A DNA stretch of 64,000 nucleotides from Streptomyces fodineus (GCF_001735805.1 NZ_CP017248.1:4402001-4466000); one strand, 5' to 3'; counted from the stretch's first letter, positions 40,547-49,741 are shown. Program-made: numbers and translations. Notes: a model not told the origin generated them from the letters alone.

Positions 40547-40824
40547 TCAGGGCACCGGCACCAGCCGCCCCCGCACCCCGCCCTCCGCCGGCCGCGCATG
40601 CGCCTCGGCCGCCTCCGCCAGGGCGTACGTCCGCGCCACCCGCAAGGTCAGCACACCCTCGTCCACCAGCCGGACCAGCTCCGCGAGCCGCACCCCGTCG
40701 GCCGCACCCAGACGTTCTCCAGGCGCACCCCCCGCTCCGCCCCGGGCAGCACCCCGTCGCGGACCGCGACGAACTCACCCCCGTCCCGCACCCCGGCGAG
40801 CGCGGGCGCCCCACCAACCAGCTC
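40547..40824 (-). pseudogene. Remnant of a zinc-type alcohol dehydrogenase/quinone oxidoreductase
   Basis: Only the last 90 or so residues remain. A stretch reading G-A-P-A-L-A-G-V-R-D-G-G-E-F-V-A-V leads, after a frameshift near 40700-40715, to L-A-E-L-V-R-L-V-D-E-G-V-L-T-L-R-V-A-R, a typical C-terminus of MDR-family NADP-dependent oxidoreductases. The N-terminal 200 or more residues are missing. It is cut off where the HxlR remnant begins on the other strand, so a single deletion probably removed both 5' ends. Confidence 0.65.
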
Positions 40825-41141
40825 CTCGGGCGGCTCAGCGACAAATGGGTCAGCCTGGTCGTCGCCGCCCTGTCCCCCGCCCCCTGCGCCACAGCGACCT
40901 CGCCCGCAAGATCGCGGGCGTCAGCCCCAAGACGCTCACCCAGACCCTGCGCACCCTCGAACGGGACGGCATCGTCAGCCGCACGGTCACCCCCTCCGTC
41001 CCGGTCCGCGTCGACTACGGACTCACCCCGCTCGGCACCGGCCTCGCCGGCCTGCTGACCGCCGTGAAGGAATGGGCCGAGACCCGCTTCGAGGAGGTAC
41101 GACAGGCCCGCGAGCGCTACGACACGCAAAACCCCGGCTGA
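40813..41141 (+). pseudogene. Decayed HxlR-family regulator
   Basis: The first recognisable piece (T-N-Q-L-L-G-R-L-S-D-K-W-V-S-L-V-V-A-A-L) is in one frame. The rest, L-R-H-S-D-L-A-R-K-I-A-G-V-S-P-K-T-L-T-Q and onward, is in another, with the shift in C-runs at about 40873-40884. The winged-helix core and C-terminal helix are intact after the shift. The usual first 20 or so residues and promoter are missing. A homopolymer sequencing error could explain the frameshift but not the missing 5' end. It probably once regulated the divergent oxidoreductase. Confidence 0.65.
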
Positions 41142-41152
41142 TCAGCGGCGCC

Positions 41153-41638
41153 TCAGAACGCGTACGCATCCCCGGTGTCCAGCACCAGCACGTTCAGCGC
41201 GTCGTTCGTGTGGTCCTTGTCCACCGCGCCGCCGCCCCACACCGTGCCGATCTCCACCGTGACCTGCGACGGCTTCTCCTTCAGCCGCACCGGCACATCC
41301 AGCTGCCGGCCCGCCCCCTTCACGTCCAGCGCGCCCGTCCCGCACACCACCGTCCGCGCGTCCTCCCGGGCACACCGCGCCGGCAGCTGCTGCGCGTCGG
41401 CCAGGTCCACCGACCAGCGCAGCCGCACGGTCGCGTCCGGCACGGCGGCGGGCCCGTTGTCGCGCGGGGTCAGCCTCACCTCCACCTGGTCGCCGTTCAT
41501 CACCGCGGTCCCGTGAAAGACCAGGTCGGCCTCGGGCGCGGGATCCGCTGCGGCCCCGGCGACCCCCGCCCCCAGCGCAACCCCGCCCAAGGCCCCCGCC
41601 ACACCCCACATCCACGCCCACATCCGCACGTCGCTCAC
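41153..41638 (-). CDS. Secreted protein of unknown function
   Basis: 161 residues from the GTG at 41638 (other in-frame GTG/ATG starts lie within 15 bases). The signal peptide has a hydrophobic core G-V-A-G-A-L-G-G-V-A-L-G-A-G-V-A-G-A-A-A. The mature part looks beta-rich, with a Cys pair (A-R-C-A-R-E-D and V-V-C-G-T-G) that may form a disulfide. It resembles a DUF11/CARDB-like extracellular module in strand pattern only. No function is assigned. Confidence 0.65.
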   Translation of the reverse strand: MSDVRMWAWMWGVAGALGGVALGAGVAGAAADPAPEADLVFHGTAVMNGDQVEVRLTPRDNGPAAVPDATVRLRWSVDLADAQQLPARCAREDARTVVCGTGALDVKGAGRQLDVPVRLKEKPSQVTVEIGTVWGGGAVDKDHTNDALNVLVLDTGDAYAF

Positions 41639-41729
41639 CACTCCACGCTCGCGTTCCGACTGGCGTAGGGATGTATGCCACGCAGGCCACGGCGAAAGGC
41701 GCCCTCCAACAGGTGACAAGCTGACCGGC

Positions 41730-42068
41730 ATGTCCATCCTCCGCTCCGCCGCCCTGTTCGTCGTCGCCGCCCTCTTCGAGATCGGCGGCGCCTGGCTGAT
41801 CTGGCAGGGCGTGCGCGAGCACCGGGGCTGGCTGTGGATGACCGGCGGGGTCCTCGCCCTCGGCGCGTACGGCTTCGTCGCCACCTTCCAGCCGGACGCC
41901 CACTTCGGCCGCATCCTGGCGGCGTACGGCGGGATCTTCGTCGCCGGCTCACTGCTGTGGGGCGTGGTGGCGGACGGCTACCGGCCCGACCGCTACGACA
42001 TCACCGGGGCGCTGATCTGCCTCGCCGGGATGGCCGTGATCATGTGGGCGCCGCGGAACGGCGCCTGA
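41730..42068 (+). CDS. YnfA family (UPF0060) small membrane protein
   Basis: A 112-residue protein with four membrane segments. The family patterns A-A-L-F-E-I-G-G-A-W-L-I-W, the G-A-Y-G-F-V-A-T-F stretch, and Y-G-G-I-F-V-A-G-S-L-L-W-G are clear. The role of YnfA is uncertain; it is related to small multidrug resistance transporters. It is followed by an SDR gene 52 bp downstream on the same strand. Confidence 0.92.
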   Translation: MSILRSAALFVVAALFEIGGAWLIWQGVREHRGWLWMTGGVLALGAYGFVATFQPDAHFGRILAAYGGIFVAGSLLWGVVADGYRPDRYDITGALICLAGMAVIMWAPRNGA

Positions 42069-42120
42069 GCCTCACTTACGCTGGACGGTGACCGTCGCCA
42101 CCACCCCCGAGGAGCTACGC

Positions 42121-42882
42121 ATGGCCCCCGCCTCCCGCATCGCCGTCGTCACCGGTGCGAGCAGCGGCATCGGCGCCGCCACGGCCCGGCAGCTCGCGGA
42201 GGCCGGCTACCGCGTCGTCCTCACCGCCCGCCGCAAGGACCGCATCGAGGCGCTGGCGCAGGAGCTGACGAAGGCGGGTCACTCGGCGGTGGCCTACCAG
42301 CTGGACGTCACGGACCGCGCGGCCGTCGACGAGTTCGCGACGGCCTTCCAGACCGTCGGTGTCCTGGTCAACAACGCGGGCGGCGCCCTCGGCGCGGACC
42401 CGGTGGCCACCGGCGACCCGGCGGACTGGCGCACGATGTACGAGACGAACGTCATCGGCACCCTGAACCTGACCCAGGCCCTGCTCCCGAAGCTGGTGGC
42501 GAGCGGCGACGGCGTGATCGTGGTCGTGTCCTCCACCGCCGGGCACGGCACCTACGAGGGCGGCGCGGGCTACGTGGCCGCCAAGCACGGCGCCCACGTC
42601 CTCGCCGAGACCCTCCGCCTGGAGATCGTCGGCCAGCCGGTCCGCGTCATCGAGATCGCCCCCGGCATGGTCAAGACCGACGAGTTCGCCCTGACCCGCT
42701 TCTCCGGCGACGAGGCGAAGGCGGCCAAGGTCTACGAGGGCGTACCCGACCCCCTCACGGCGGACGACGTGGCCGAAACGATCACCTGGGCAGTCACCCG
42801 CCCCAGCCACGTCAACGTGGACCTCCTCGTCCTCCGCCCCCGCGCCCAGGCCTCCAACACCAAGGTCCACAGGGAGCCGTGA
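42121..42882 (+). CDS. Short-chain dehydrogenase/reductase (SDR)
   Basis: 253 residues from the ATG at 42121 (GAGGAG upstream). It is a classical SDR: cofactor motif T-G-A-S-S-G-I-G, N-N-A-G, catalytic Ser in V-V-S-S-T-A-G, and Y-V-A-A-K. Arg in T-A-R-R-K-D-R after strand 2 suggests NADP(H) preference. It resembles the YdfG/serine 3-dehydrogenase-like group. The stop overlaps the start of the small membrane protein gene (TGATG). Confidence 0.92.
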   Translation: MAPASRIAVVTGASSGIGAATARQLAEAGYRVVLTARRKDRIEALAQELTKAGHSAVAYQLDVTDRAAVDEFATAFQTVGVLVNNAGGALGADPVATGDPADWRTMYETNVIGTLNLTQALLPKLVASGDGVIVVVSSTAGHGTYEGGAGYVAAKHGAHVLAETLRLEIVGQPVRVIEIAPGMVKTDEFALTRFSGDEAKAAKVYEGVPDPLTADDVAETITWAVTRPSHVNVDLLVLRPRAQASNTKVHREP

Positions 42883-43058
42883 TGCCCGAATCCCCCGAGG
42901 CCCCCATGGCCCCCGACTCCCCCGACTCCCTCGAAAAGGCCCGCCTGGCCCAGGAGACCAAGGACGAACGCAAGGTCTGGTACTTCCTGGGCTACTTCCT
43001 CTTCGGCATCCATATCGTGGCGTTCGTAATGATTTACGCGGTGCGGCACGCGAAGTGA
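42882..43058 (+). CDS. Small single-pass membrane protein
   Basis: 58 residues: a Pro/Ser/Asp-rich N-terminus, a charged stretch (K-A-R-L-A-Q-E-T-K-D-E-R-K), then one hydrophobic segment (V-W-Y-F-L-G-Y-F-L-F-G-I-H-I-V-A-F-V-M-I). It resembles small actinobacterial membrane proteins of unknown function. The ATG overlaps the SDR stop, so it is translated by coupling. A terminator hairpin follows 22 bp later. Confidence 0.7.
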   Translation: MPESPEAPMAPDSPDSLEKARLAQETKDERKVWYFLGYFLFGIHIVAFVMIYAVRHAK

Positions 43059-43080
43059 CCCACGGTCCCCCATGGCGAAC

Positions 43081-43106
43081 GAGCCCCCGGCTCCGGCCGG
43101 GGGCTC
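43081..43106. terminator. Bidirectional terminator hairpin
   Basis: GAGCCCCCGG, six bases, CCGGGGGCTC: a 10-bp perfect stem between the small membrane protein gene and the convergent rtcB gene. Confidence 0.75.
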
Positions 43107-43112
43107 CTCGCG

Positions 43113-44306
43113 TCAGCCCTTCACACAGACGACCTGCTTCAGCTTGGCCACGACCTGCACCAGGTCCCGCTGCTGGTCGATGACCTGGTCGATCGACTTG
43201 TAGGCGCCCGGGATCTCGTCCACGACGCCGGAGTCCTTGCGGCACTCCACGCCCCGGGTCTGCTCCTCCAGGTCCTTCGTGGAGAAACGCTTCTTCGCCG
43301 CGTTGCGGCTCATCCGCCGACCCGCGCCGTGCGAGGCGGAGTTGAAGGCCTTCTCGTTGCCGAGACCCTTCACGATGTACGACCCCGTACCCATGGAGCC
43401 CGGGATGATCCCGTACTCACCCGAGCCGGCCCGGATCGCTCCCTTGCGGGTCACGAGCAAGTCCATTCCGTCGTACCGCTCCTGCGAAACATAGTTGTGG
43501 TGGCAGGAGATCTCCGGCTCGAAGGCCGGCTTGGCCTTCTTGAACTCCTTGCGGATGACGTCCTTCAGCAGCGCCATCATCAGCGTGCGGTTGTACTTGG
43601 CGTACTCCTGCGCCCAGAACAGGTCGTTGCGGTAGGCCGCCATCTGCGGGGTGTCCGCGACGAAGACCGCCAAGTCCCGGTCGACCAGGCCCTGGTTGTG
43701 CGGGAGCTTCTGGGCGACGCCGATGTGATGCTCGGCGAGTTCCTTGCCGATGTTGCGGGAGCCGGAGTGGAGCATGAGCCACACAGAACCGGACACATCT
43801 ATGCAAATCTCACAGAAGTGGTTGCCGCTTCCAAGCGTCCCCATCTGCTTGTGCGCCCGCTCCTGACGGAACCTCACCGCCTCCGCGACCCCGTCGAACC
43901 GCCCCCAGAAGTCCTCCCACCCGGCAGTCGCCAGCCCATGGAAGTCCCCCGGCTCCACGGGGTCCTCATGCATGCCCCGCCCCACCGGGATCGCCTGCTC
44001 GATCTTCGACCGCAGCCGCGACAAGTCGCCCGGCAGGTCGTTCGCCGTCAGCGACGTCTTCACCGCCGACATCCCGCACCCGATGTCCACCCCGACCGCC
44101 GCCGGGCACACCGCGCCCTGCATGGCGATGACCGAGCCGACCGTCGCGCCCTTGCCGTAGTGGACGTCCGGCATCACGGCCAGGCCCTTGATCCACGGCA
44201 GGGTCGCCACGTTCTGGAGCTGGCGCAGGGCCACGTCCTCGACCGTCGCGGGGTCCGTCCACATCCGGATGGGGACCTTCGCGCCCGGCATCTCCACGTA
44301 CGACAT
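43113..44306 (-). CDS. rtcB: RNA-splicing ligase RtcB
   Basis: 397 residues from the ATG at 44306 (GAGGAACGT upstream). Metal-site motifs are D-V-H-Y-G-K-G, D-I-G-C-G-M, G-S-G-N-H-F and H-S-G-S-R-N-I-G, and the guanylylated His lies in S-A-S-H-G-A-G-R. RtcB joins 2',3'-cyclic phosphate and 5'-OH RNA ends using GTP. In bacteria it repairs RNA broken by toxins or stress. No archease or RtcA/RtcR gene is visible nearby. Confidence 0.95.
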   Translation of the reverse strand: MSYVEMPGAKVPIRMWTDPATVEDVALRQLQNVATLPWIKGLAVMPDVHYGKGATVGSVIAMQGAVCPAAVGVDIGCGMSAVKTSLTANDLPGDLSRLRSKIEQAIPVGRGMHEDPVEPGDFHGLATAGWEDFWGRFDGVAEAVRFRQERAHKQMGTLGSGNHFCEICIDVSGSVWLMLHSGSRNIGKELAEHHIGVAQKLPHNQGLVDRDLAVFVADTPQMAAYRNDLFWAQEYAKYNRTLMMALLKDVIRKEFKKAKPAFEPEISCHHNYVSQERYDGMDLLVTRKGAIRAGSGEYGIIPGSMGTGSYIVKGLGNEKAFNSASHGAGRRMSRNAAKKRFSTKDLEEQTRGVECRKDSGVVDEIPGAYKSIDQVIDQQRDLVQVVAKLKQVVCVKG

Positions 44307-44529
44307 ACGTTCCTCATTCCCCCGAAACGACAACAAAGGATTTACACAAGGCTTATAGGCGACAAAAAGGAAAGGTGGCAACAAGGCCGGTGAAAGCGGA
44401 CAAGGGACCGGCGGCCACAGCAGCGCGTGCGATACACATTGTCTCCAGGGAGCGCCCCGCTGCGGCAAGCGAATAACCAGCGGGGACACTGGAACACCAA
44501 GCGAGCGCACACCCGAGAGGAGCCCGACC

Positions 44530-45405
44530 GTGCAGCGAAAGGCGTACGTATCCGGCACCGCCGCCCTCCTCGCGGCACTGCTGGCCGGCTGCACGAGCGG
44601 CTCGGGGAGCGGCGGTTCGACGGACGACGCCAACCCCGGCGACGCCGGCACGGCCACCGTCGCCGCCCAGCCCGGCAAGTACCGCACGCTTCCCGAGCCC
44701 TGTGGCGCGGTCGGTCATGACACCCTCAACTCGATGCTGCCGGGCATCAAGGAGATCACCGACCCGCACCAGCGGGACAAGGCCTACCTGGGCGAGGCCG
44801 CGCTGACCTACGACACCGATCGCAAGGTCGGCTGCCGCTGGAAGGTGGACTCCGCCGACGCCACCGACCGTCTCTCGGTCGACTTCGAGCGTGTGGTGTC
44901 GTACGACAACACGGTCAGCGACGACGACCAGGCGCAGAAGCTGTTCCAGGGCAAGGAGACGGCCGCCGACCTCCCCGAGCCGAGTGGTTCCGCGGCGACG
45001 ACCGGGACACCGGCGCCCACCTCCTCGTCCTCGTCGTCCGCGTCCGCATCCTCCCCCTCTTCCTCGCCGTCGTCCTCGTCCGGTGGCAGCCCCTCCGCCT
45101 CCGCGAGCGGCGGTGCCTCCCCCTCCGGCTCGGGCTCGCCCTCCGGCTCCGCCTCCGCGGCCGATCTGCAGCCGCGGGTGCTGTCCGGTCTCGGTGACGA
45201 GGCGTATCTCGACGACCAGCTGGGTTCGTCCGGTTCGACCGCCGAGGCCCGGACGGTGACTGTGGTGTTCCGCACGTCCAATGTCGTCGTCACCATCGAG
45301 TACGAGGAGCAGCCGACGGCCATCGGAACGGTCCCCGACAGCAAGGAAATGCAGGACAGGGCCCGTAATCTGGCCTCTCAACTGGACGACACCCTGGGCG
45401 GTTGA
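44530..45405 (+). CDS. DUF3558-like lipoprotein with Ser/Gly-rich linker
   Basis: 291 residues from a GTG. A lipobox (L-L-A-G-C21) marks it as a surface lipoprotein. The L-P-E-P-C-G-A-V segment near residue 57 is typical of actinobacterial DUF3558-like proteins. A long low-complexity Ser/Gly/Pro/Ala insertion occupies about residues 150-215 within the globular part. It lies 128 bp before a second lipoprotein of the same type, so the two probably arose by duplication. Confidence 0.72.
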   Translation: MQRKAYVSGTAALLAALLAGCTSGSGSGGSTDDANPGDAGTATVAAQPGKYRTLPEPCGAVGHDTLNSMLPGIKEITDPHQRDKAYLGEAALTYDTDRKVGCRWKVDSADATDRLSVDFERVVSYDNTVSDDDQAQKLFQGKETAADLPEPSGSAATTGTPAPTSSSSSSASASSPSSSPSSSSGGSPSASASGGASPSGSGSPSGSASAADLQPRVLSGLGDEAYLDDQLGSSGSTAEARTVTVVFRTSNVVVTIEYEEQPTAIGTVPDSKEMQDRARNLASQLDDTLGG

Positions 45406-45533
45406 CGGCGTTCGGGGCCGCTCGCCGCACCGCGCGCAGAGCACCCGAACCGAAACCGCACAGCTCCTTCACCGCGTACCGTGGGCCCCCGCAGGAACCC
45501 GCACGACCACCGAGCGTCATGAGTGAAGGAACC

Positions 45534-46421
45534 ATGCAGCGAGCAGCCCAGCGAGACGACCGTGCCCAGCGAAAGATGCGTGGCAAGCGCCTGAGCCGTG
45601 TTCTTGTCTGCGCGGCAGCCGTGCCCGCGGTGCTGATCACCGCCGCCTGTTCGTCGGGCTCGGGCGATGCCAAGAGCAAGGGCGGCAGCGGCGCGCAGCA
45701 CTCCGCGAGCGGCAGTACGCAGCCGTCGGGGAGCGCGTCCCCGACGGTGCAGGCGGCCGCGTACTCGAAGCTGCCCGATCCGTGTGCGGTGCTGTCGAAG
45801 AACACGCTGTCCGATCTGGTGCCGAAGGGTGCGTCGTCGGGCAAGAAGGGCGGTTCGGACGATCCGTCCTCGCGTGGCTCCTGCTCCTGGAGCAGCCTGG
45901 ACAACAACGGCGTCAAGGGTTCGCAGTTCCGCTGGCTGAACGTCTCCCTGCTGCGCTTCGACTCGGACACCGCGCGCGGCGCCGGTGACACGCAGGCCCA
46001 CACGTACTTCGGCCAGCAGGTGAAGGACGCCGAGGCGGTGGACGGCGCGAAGAACACCAAGTTGATCCCGCTGTCCGGTACGGGCACGGAGGCGACGGCG
46101 GTGCGCTACGACCTGAACAAGAAGGAAGGTCTGTTCAAGCAGCAGACGGTGGTCGCGCGGGTCGAGAACGTGGTCGTCACGCTCGACTACAACGGCGCGG
46201 GTCTCGCCGGCGAGAAGACCCCGGACGCCGACGAGCTGACGAAGGCCGCGGAGAAGGCGATCAAGGAGGCGGTCGGCGCGGTGTCGTCCGCCAATGACAC
46301 CTCCTCGTCCGGTTCGGGCACGGGCTCTTCGGCGTCGCCGTCGAAGCAGGCCTCCAAGTCGCCGTCCAAGTCGGCCTCTTCCAGCGCTTCTCCGTCCAAG
46401 TCGGCCACGAAGCAGAGCTGA
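45534..46421 (+). CDS. DUF3558-like lipoprotein, paralogue
   Basis: 295 residues from the ATG at 45534 (GAAGGA upstream). The signal peptide is preceded by a 20-residue basic stretch and ends in the lipobox I-T-A-A-C39. The family segment K-L-P-D-P-C-A-V-L recurs, as in the upstream gene (L-P-E-P-C-G-A-V). It ends in a Ser/Lys/Ala-rich tail of about 45 residues. It is followed by a DUF2637 gene; the three genes lie in the same direction with gaps of about 100 bp. Confidence 0.72.
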   Translation: MQRAAQRDDRAQRKMRGKRLSRVLVCAAAVPAVLITAACSSGSGDAKSKGGSGAQHSASGSTQPSGSASPTVQAAAYSKLPDPCAVLSKNTLSDLVPKGASSGKKGGSDDPSSRGSCSWSSLDNNGVKGSQFRWLNVSLLRFDSDTARGAGDTQAHTYFGQQVKDAEAVDGAKNTKLIPLSGTGTEATAVRYDLNKKEGLFKQQTVVARVENVVVTLDYNGAGLAGEKTPDADELTKAAEKAIKEAVGAVSSANDTSSSGSGTGSSASPSKQASKSPSKSASSSASPSKSATKQS

Positions 46422-46514
46422 GCGCGGGGGCCGGAAGCCCGACCGGTACCACGTTCGCCGTAAGCGTGTGCCACCCTGTTGCGCGCAACAACAGGCAATG
46501 GGAGGGGAGTACGA

Positions 46515-47789
46515 GTGGCCGCGCCACTGCAGCTGACTCGAATACACCGCGTTCTCATCGGCGTGGTCGTGACCGGCGCCTTGATCATCGCCGGCATCGG
46601 CTTCGCCGGTTCGTACGCGGCCGTCCGTGAGCTGGCCATCAAGAAGGGCTTCGGGAACTTCTCCTATGTGTTCCCGGTCGGTATCGACGCGGGTATCTGT
46701 GTCCTCCTGGCCCTGGACCTGCTCCTGACCTGGATCCGCATCCCCTTCCCGCTGCTGCGCCAGACGGCGTGGCTGCTGACGGCGGCGACGATCGCGTTCA
46801 ACGGCGCCGCCGCCTGGCCGGACCCGCTGGGTGTCGGCATGCACGCGGTGATCCCGATCCTGTTCGTGGTCGCGGTGGAGGCGGCCCGGCACGCGATCGG
46901 CCGGATAGCCGACATCACGGCGGACAAGCACATGGAGGGCGTCCGCCTGACCCGCTGGGTCCTGTCCCCCGTCCCCACCTTCCTCCTCTGGCGCCGCATG
47001 AAGCTGTGGGAGCTCCGCTCCTACGAGCAGGTCATCAAGCTGGAGCAGGAACGCCTCGTCTACCAGGCGAGGCTGCGTTCCCGCTTCGGCCGCGCGTGGC
47101 GCCGGAAGGCTCCGGTGGAGTCGCTGATGCCGCTGCGGCTGGCCCGCTACGGCGTTCCGCTGGCGGAGACCGCTCCGGCGGGCTTGGCGGCGGCGGGCAT
47201 TGAGCCGATGGTGCTGGCTCCGGTGTCCCAGCCGCAGCTGGCGGCCGCCGATTCCGCCGGTGCGGCGGTTGCGGGCGGTCGTGCCGCCGGGGCGGCGCCC
47301 GTCCCGCAGAACGCGGCGCTTCCCGGCGAGCAGCGCCCGGAGTCCCCCGTGGACGAAGAGAGCCCTTGGTTCCAGGCTCCGCGCCAGATCGACTACCACG
47401 GCGGCTACGACCCCGCCTACGACCCGATGATGCAGGAGCCTCAGTACGCCCCCGACGAACGGTACGCGGGGTGGTACGAGGACCAGCAGCCGGAGGACTT
47501 CCAGCAGCCCTCCCCCGAGGAGACCGGCAGCTTCCCCATCCCGGTGGGCCCGAACCGCACCCGTGAACTGGGCGACGGCGGCGGCACGCCGGAGCCGGAA
47601 CCGACCGAGGAGGACTTCTACCAGGTCTTCCGCAAGTCGATCGACGGCAGCTACCCGACCGGGCCCCAGTTGAAGGACGACATCGAGGCGACCTTCGGCA
47701 TCTCCCTCCCGCTGGCCGACGCCAACCGCATGGCCAACCGATTCACCAACCGTCACACGGCGGAACTGGAAGAAGACCACATCGCATAA
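46515..47789 (+). CDS. DUF2637 domain membrane protein (SpdB-like)
   Basis: 424 residues from a GTG with GGAGGGG upstream. Four membrane segments (about 8-32, 47-72, 78-100 and 107-125) form the DUF2637 domain seen in spread proteins of Streptomyces plasmids and in chromosomal homologues. A basic helix follows, then a disordered Pro/Ala/Gln/Glu region (about 210-370) and a small C-terminal helical domain. No conjugation genes are present, so this is probably a chromosomal family member. It ends at a strong bidirectional terminator. Confidence 0.78.
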   Translation: MAAPLQLTRIHRVLIGVVVTGALIIAGIGFAGSYAAVRELAIKKGFGNFSYVFPVGIDAGICVLLALDLLLTWIRIPFPLLRQTAWLLTAATIAFNGAAAWPDPLGVGMHAVIPILFVVAVEAARHAIGRIADITADKHMEGVRLTRWVLSPVPTFLLWRRMKLWELRSYEQVIKLEQERLVYQARLRSRFGRAWRRKAPVESLMPLRLARYGVPLAETAPAGLAAAGIEPMVLAPVSQPQLAAADSAGAAVAGGRAAGAAPVPQNAALPGEQRPESPVDEESPWFQAPRQIDYHGGYDPAYDPMMQEPQYAPDERYAGWYEDQQPEDFQQPSPEETGSFPIPVGPNRTRELGDGGGTPEPEPTEEDFYQVFRKSIDGSYPTGPQLKDDIEATFGISLPLADANRMANRFTNRHTAELEEDHIA

Positions 47790-47812
47790 CCACAGCGCCT
47801 GAAAGGCAGAAG

Positions 47813-47842
47813 AAAAGGGGCCCTCCACCGAGGGCCCCTTTT
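47813..47842. terminator. Strong bidirectional terminator
   Basis: AAAAGGGGCCCTC, loop CACC, GAGGGCCCCTTTT: a 13-bp perfect stem with A/T runs at both ends, between the DUF2637 gene and the convergent lysS. Confidence 0.92.
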
Positions 47843-47852
47843 CCGTTACCGC

Positions 47853-49592
47853 CTACTCGCCGAGCAGGCGCCGCACCCGGTCCTGCCCGACCGCCAGCAG
47901 CAGCGTGGGCAGCCGGGGTCCGGTGTCCCGTCCGACGAGCAGGTGGTACAGCAGCGCGAAGAACGACCGCTGAGCCGTCTTGATCTCCGGCGGCAGCTCC
48001 TTGGGCGTCGCGTCGGCGGAGAACCCGGCCTGCACCTTCGGCACGCCGTACACGAGGTGGGTCAGCCCGTCGAGCGACCAGTGCTCGGCGAGGCCGTCGA
48101 GCAGCAGCCGTACCGACTGCTGAGAGGCCTCGTCGAGGGACTTCAGCAGCTCGGCGTCGGGCTCCTCGCGCACGATGGTCCGCTGGTCGGCGGGAACGTG
48201 CGTGTTGATCCAGGCCTCGGCCCTGTCGTACCGGGGCCGTGCCTCGTCCAGGGAGGCGAGCGGCTGCTCGGGGTCCAGCTCGGACAGGATCCGCAGCGCC
48301 TGGTCCTCGTGTCCGGCGGTGATGTCGGCGACGGACGCGAGCGTGCGGTACGGCAGCGGGCGCGGCGTCTTCGGCAGCTCGGCGGCGGCCGTACCGACCG
48401 CGCGCGTGTACGCGGCGATGTCGGCCGGCAGCGCGGAGCCGTCGGCGACCTTCCCGGCGAGCTTGTCCCACTCGTCGTAGAGCCGCTGGATCTCCTGGTC
48501 GAAGGCGATCTTGAAGGACTGGTTGGGCCGACGGCGGGCGTAGAGCCAGCGCAGGATCTGCGGCTCCATGATCTTCAGCGCGTCGGCGGGGGTCGGGACC
48601 CCGCCGCGGGACGAGGACATCTTCGCCATGCCGGAGATGCCGACGAAGGCGTACATGGGTCCGATCGGCTGCTTGCCGCCGAAGATCCCGACGATCTGCC
48701 CGCCAACCTGGAACGACGACCCCGGCGAGGAGTGGTCGACGCCGCTCGGCTCGAAGACGACGCCCTCGTAGGCCCAGCGCATCGGCCAGTCGACCTTCCA
48801 GACCAGCTTGCCGCGGTTGAACTCGCTGAGCCGGACGGTCTCGGCGAAGCCGCACGCGGTGCAGGTGTAGGCGAGCTCGGTGGAGTCGTCGTCGTAGGAG
48901 GTGACGGTCGTCAGGTCCTTCTCGCAGTTGCCGCAGTACGGCTTGTACGGGAAGTACCCGGCGGAGCCGGAGCTCCCGTCGTCCTCGGACGCGGCGCCCG
49001 AGCCCTCCTCGGCCTCCAGCTCGGCCTCGTCGACGGCCTTCTGCTGCTGCTTCTTCGGGGCCTTCTTCGTGCGGTACTGGGCGAGGATCGCGTCGATGTC
49101 GCCGCGGTGCTTCATGGCGTGCAGGATCTGCTCGCGGTAGGTACCGGAGTTGTACTGCGCGGTCTGGCTGATCCCGTCGAACTCGACGCCCAGCTCGGCC
49201 AGCGAGGCGATCATCGCGGCCTTGAAGTGCTCGGCCCAGTTCGGGTACGACGACCCGCGCGGCGCGGGCACCGAGGTCAGCGGCTTGCCGATGTGCTCGG
49301 CCCAGGACTCGTCGATCCCGGCGACGCCTGCCGGAACCTTGCGGTACCGGTCGTAGTCGTCCCAGGAGATCAGGTGCCGGACCTGGTACCCGCGGCGGCG
49401 GATCTCGTCGGCGACCAGGTGCGGCGTCATGACCTCGCGCAGGTTGCCCAGGTGGATGGGCCCGGAAGGCGAGAGTCCGGACGCGACGACGACCGGTTTG
49501 CCCGGGGCCCGGCGCTCCGATTCCTCGATGACCTCATCCGCGAAACGGGAGACCCAGTCGGTGGTCTCGGTGCTCTGAGCCACGATCGGCAC
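47853..49592 (-). CDS. lysS: Lysyl-tRNA synthetase, class I
   Basis: A 579-residue class I enzyme. The HIGH-type motif is G-P-I-H-L-G-N near residue 45 and the KMSKS-type motif is A-K-M-S-S-S-R-G. A Cys4 zinc site is visible (C-G-N-C and C-T-A-C). It carries an inserted Lys/Gln then Glu/Ser-rich segment at about residues 175-212. Most bacteria use class II LysRS; class I is found in archaea and some bacteria including streptomycetes. It is divergent from argS, with 149 bp between the starts. Confidence 0.95.
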   Translation of the reverse strand: MPIVAQSTETTDWVSRFADEVIEESERRAPGKPVVVASGLSPSGPIHLGNLREVMTPHLVADEIRRRGYQVRHLISWDDYDRYRKVPAGVAGIDESWAEHIGKPLTSVPAPRGSSYPNWAEHFKAAMIASLAELGVEFDGISQTAQYNSGTYREQILHAMKHRGDIDAILAQYRTKKAPKKQQQKAVDEAELEAEEGSGAASEDDGSSGSAGYFPYKPYCGNCEKDLTTVTSYDDDSTELAYTCTACGFAETVRLSEFNRGKLVWKVDWPMRWAYEGVVFEPSGVDHSSPGSSFQVGGQIVGIFGGKQPIGPMYAFVGISGMAKMSSSRGGVPTPADALKIMEPQILRWLYARRRPNQSFKIAFDQEIQRLYDEWDKLAGKVADGSALPADIAAYTRAVGTAAAELPKTPRPLPYRTLASVADITAGHEDQALRILSELDPEQPLASLDEARPRYDRAEAWINTHVPADQRTIVREEPDAELLKSLDEASQQSVRLLLDGLAEHWSLDGLTHLVYGVPKVQAGFSADATPKELPPEIKTAQRSFFALLYHLLVGRDTGPRLPTLLLAVGQDRVRRLLGE

Positions 49593-49741
49593 GTCCTTCT
49601 TTCTGAACGGGGTGGCACTCCGTCTGATCGGGGTGACACTCCATTCTCACAGACCGGGATGCGACGGCGAAAACGGCTTTACCCGCCGTGGGATACTGGC
49701 TGGGTCTATCCATCCCCACGAGGAGAACGGCACCCTTTCCT

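Noticed and set aside
45000..45170. Ser/Gly/Ala-rich repeat region as a separate repeat element
   Set aside because: It is an in-frame low-complexity segment of the lipoprotein gene, typical of disordered linkers in high-GC genomes.
46515..47789. DUF2637 (SpdB-like) gene as a sign of an integrated conjugative plasmid
   Set aside because: No replication, transfer or integrase genes lie nearby, and the neighbours (lysS, argS, lipoproteins) look chromosomal.
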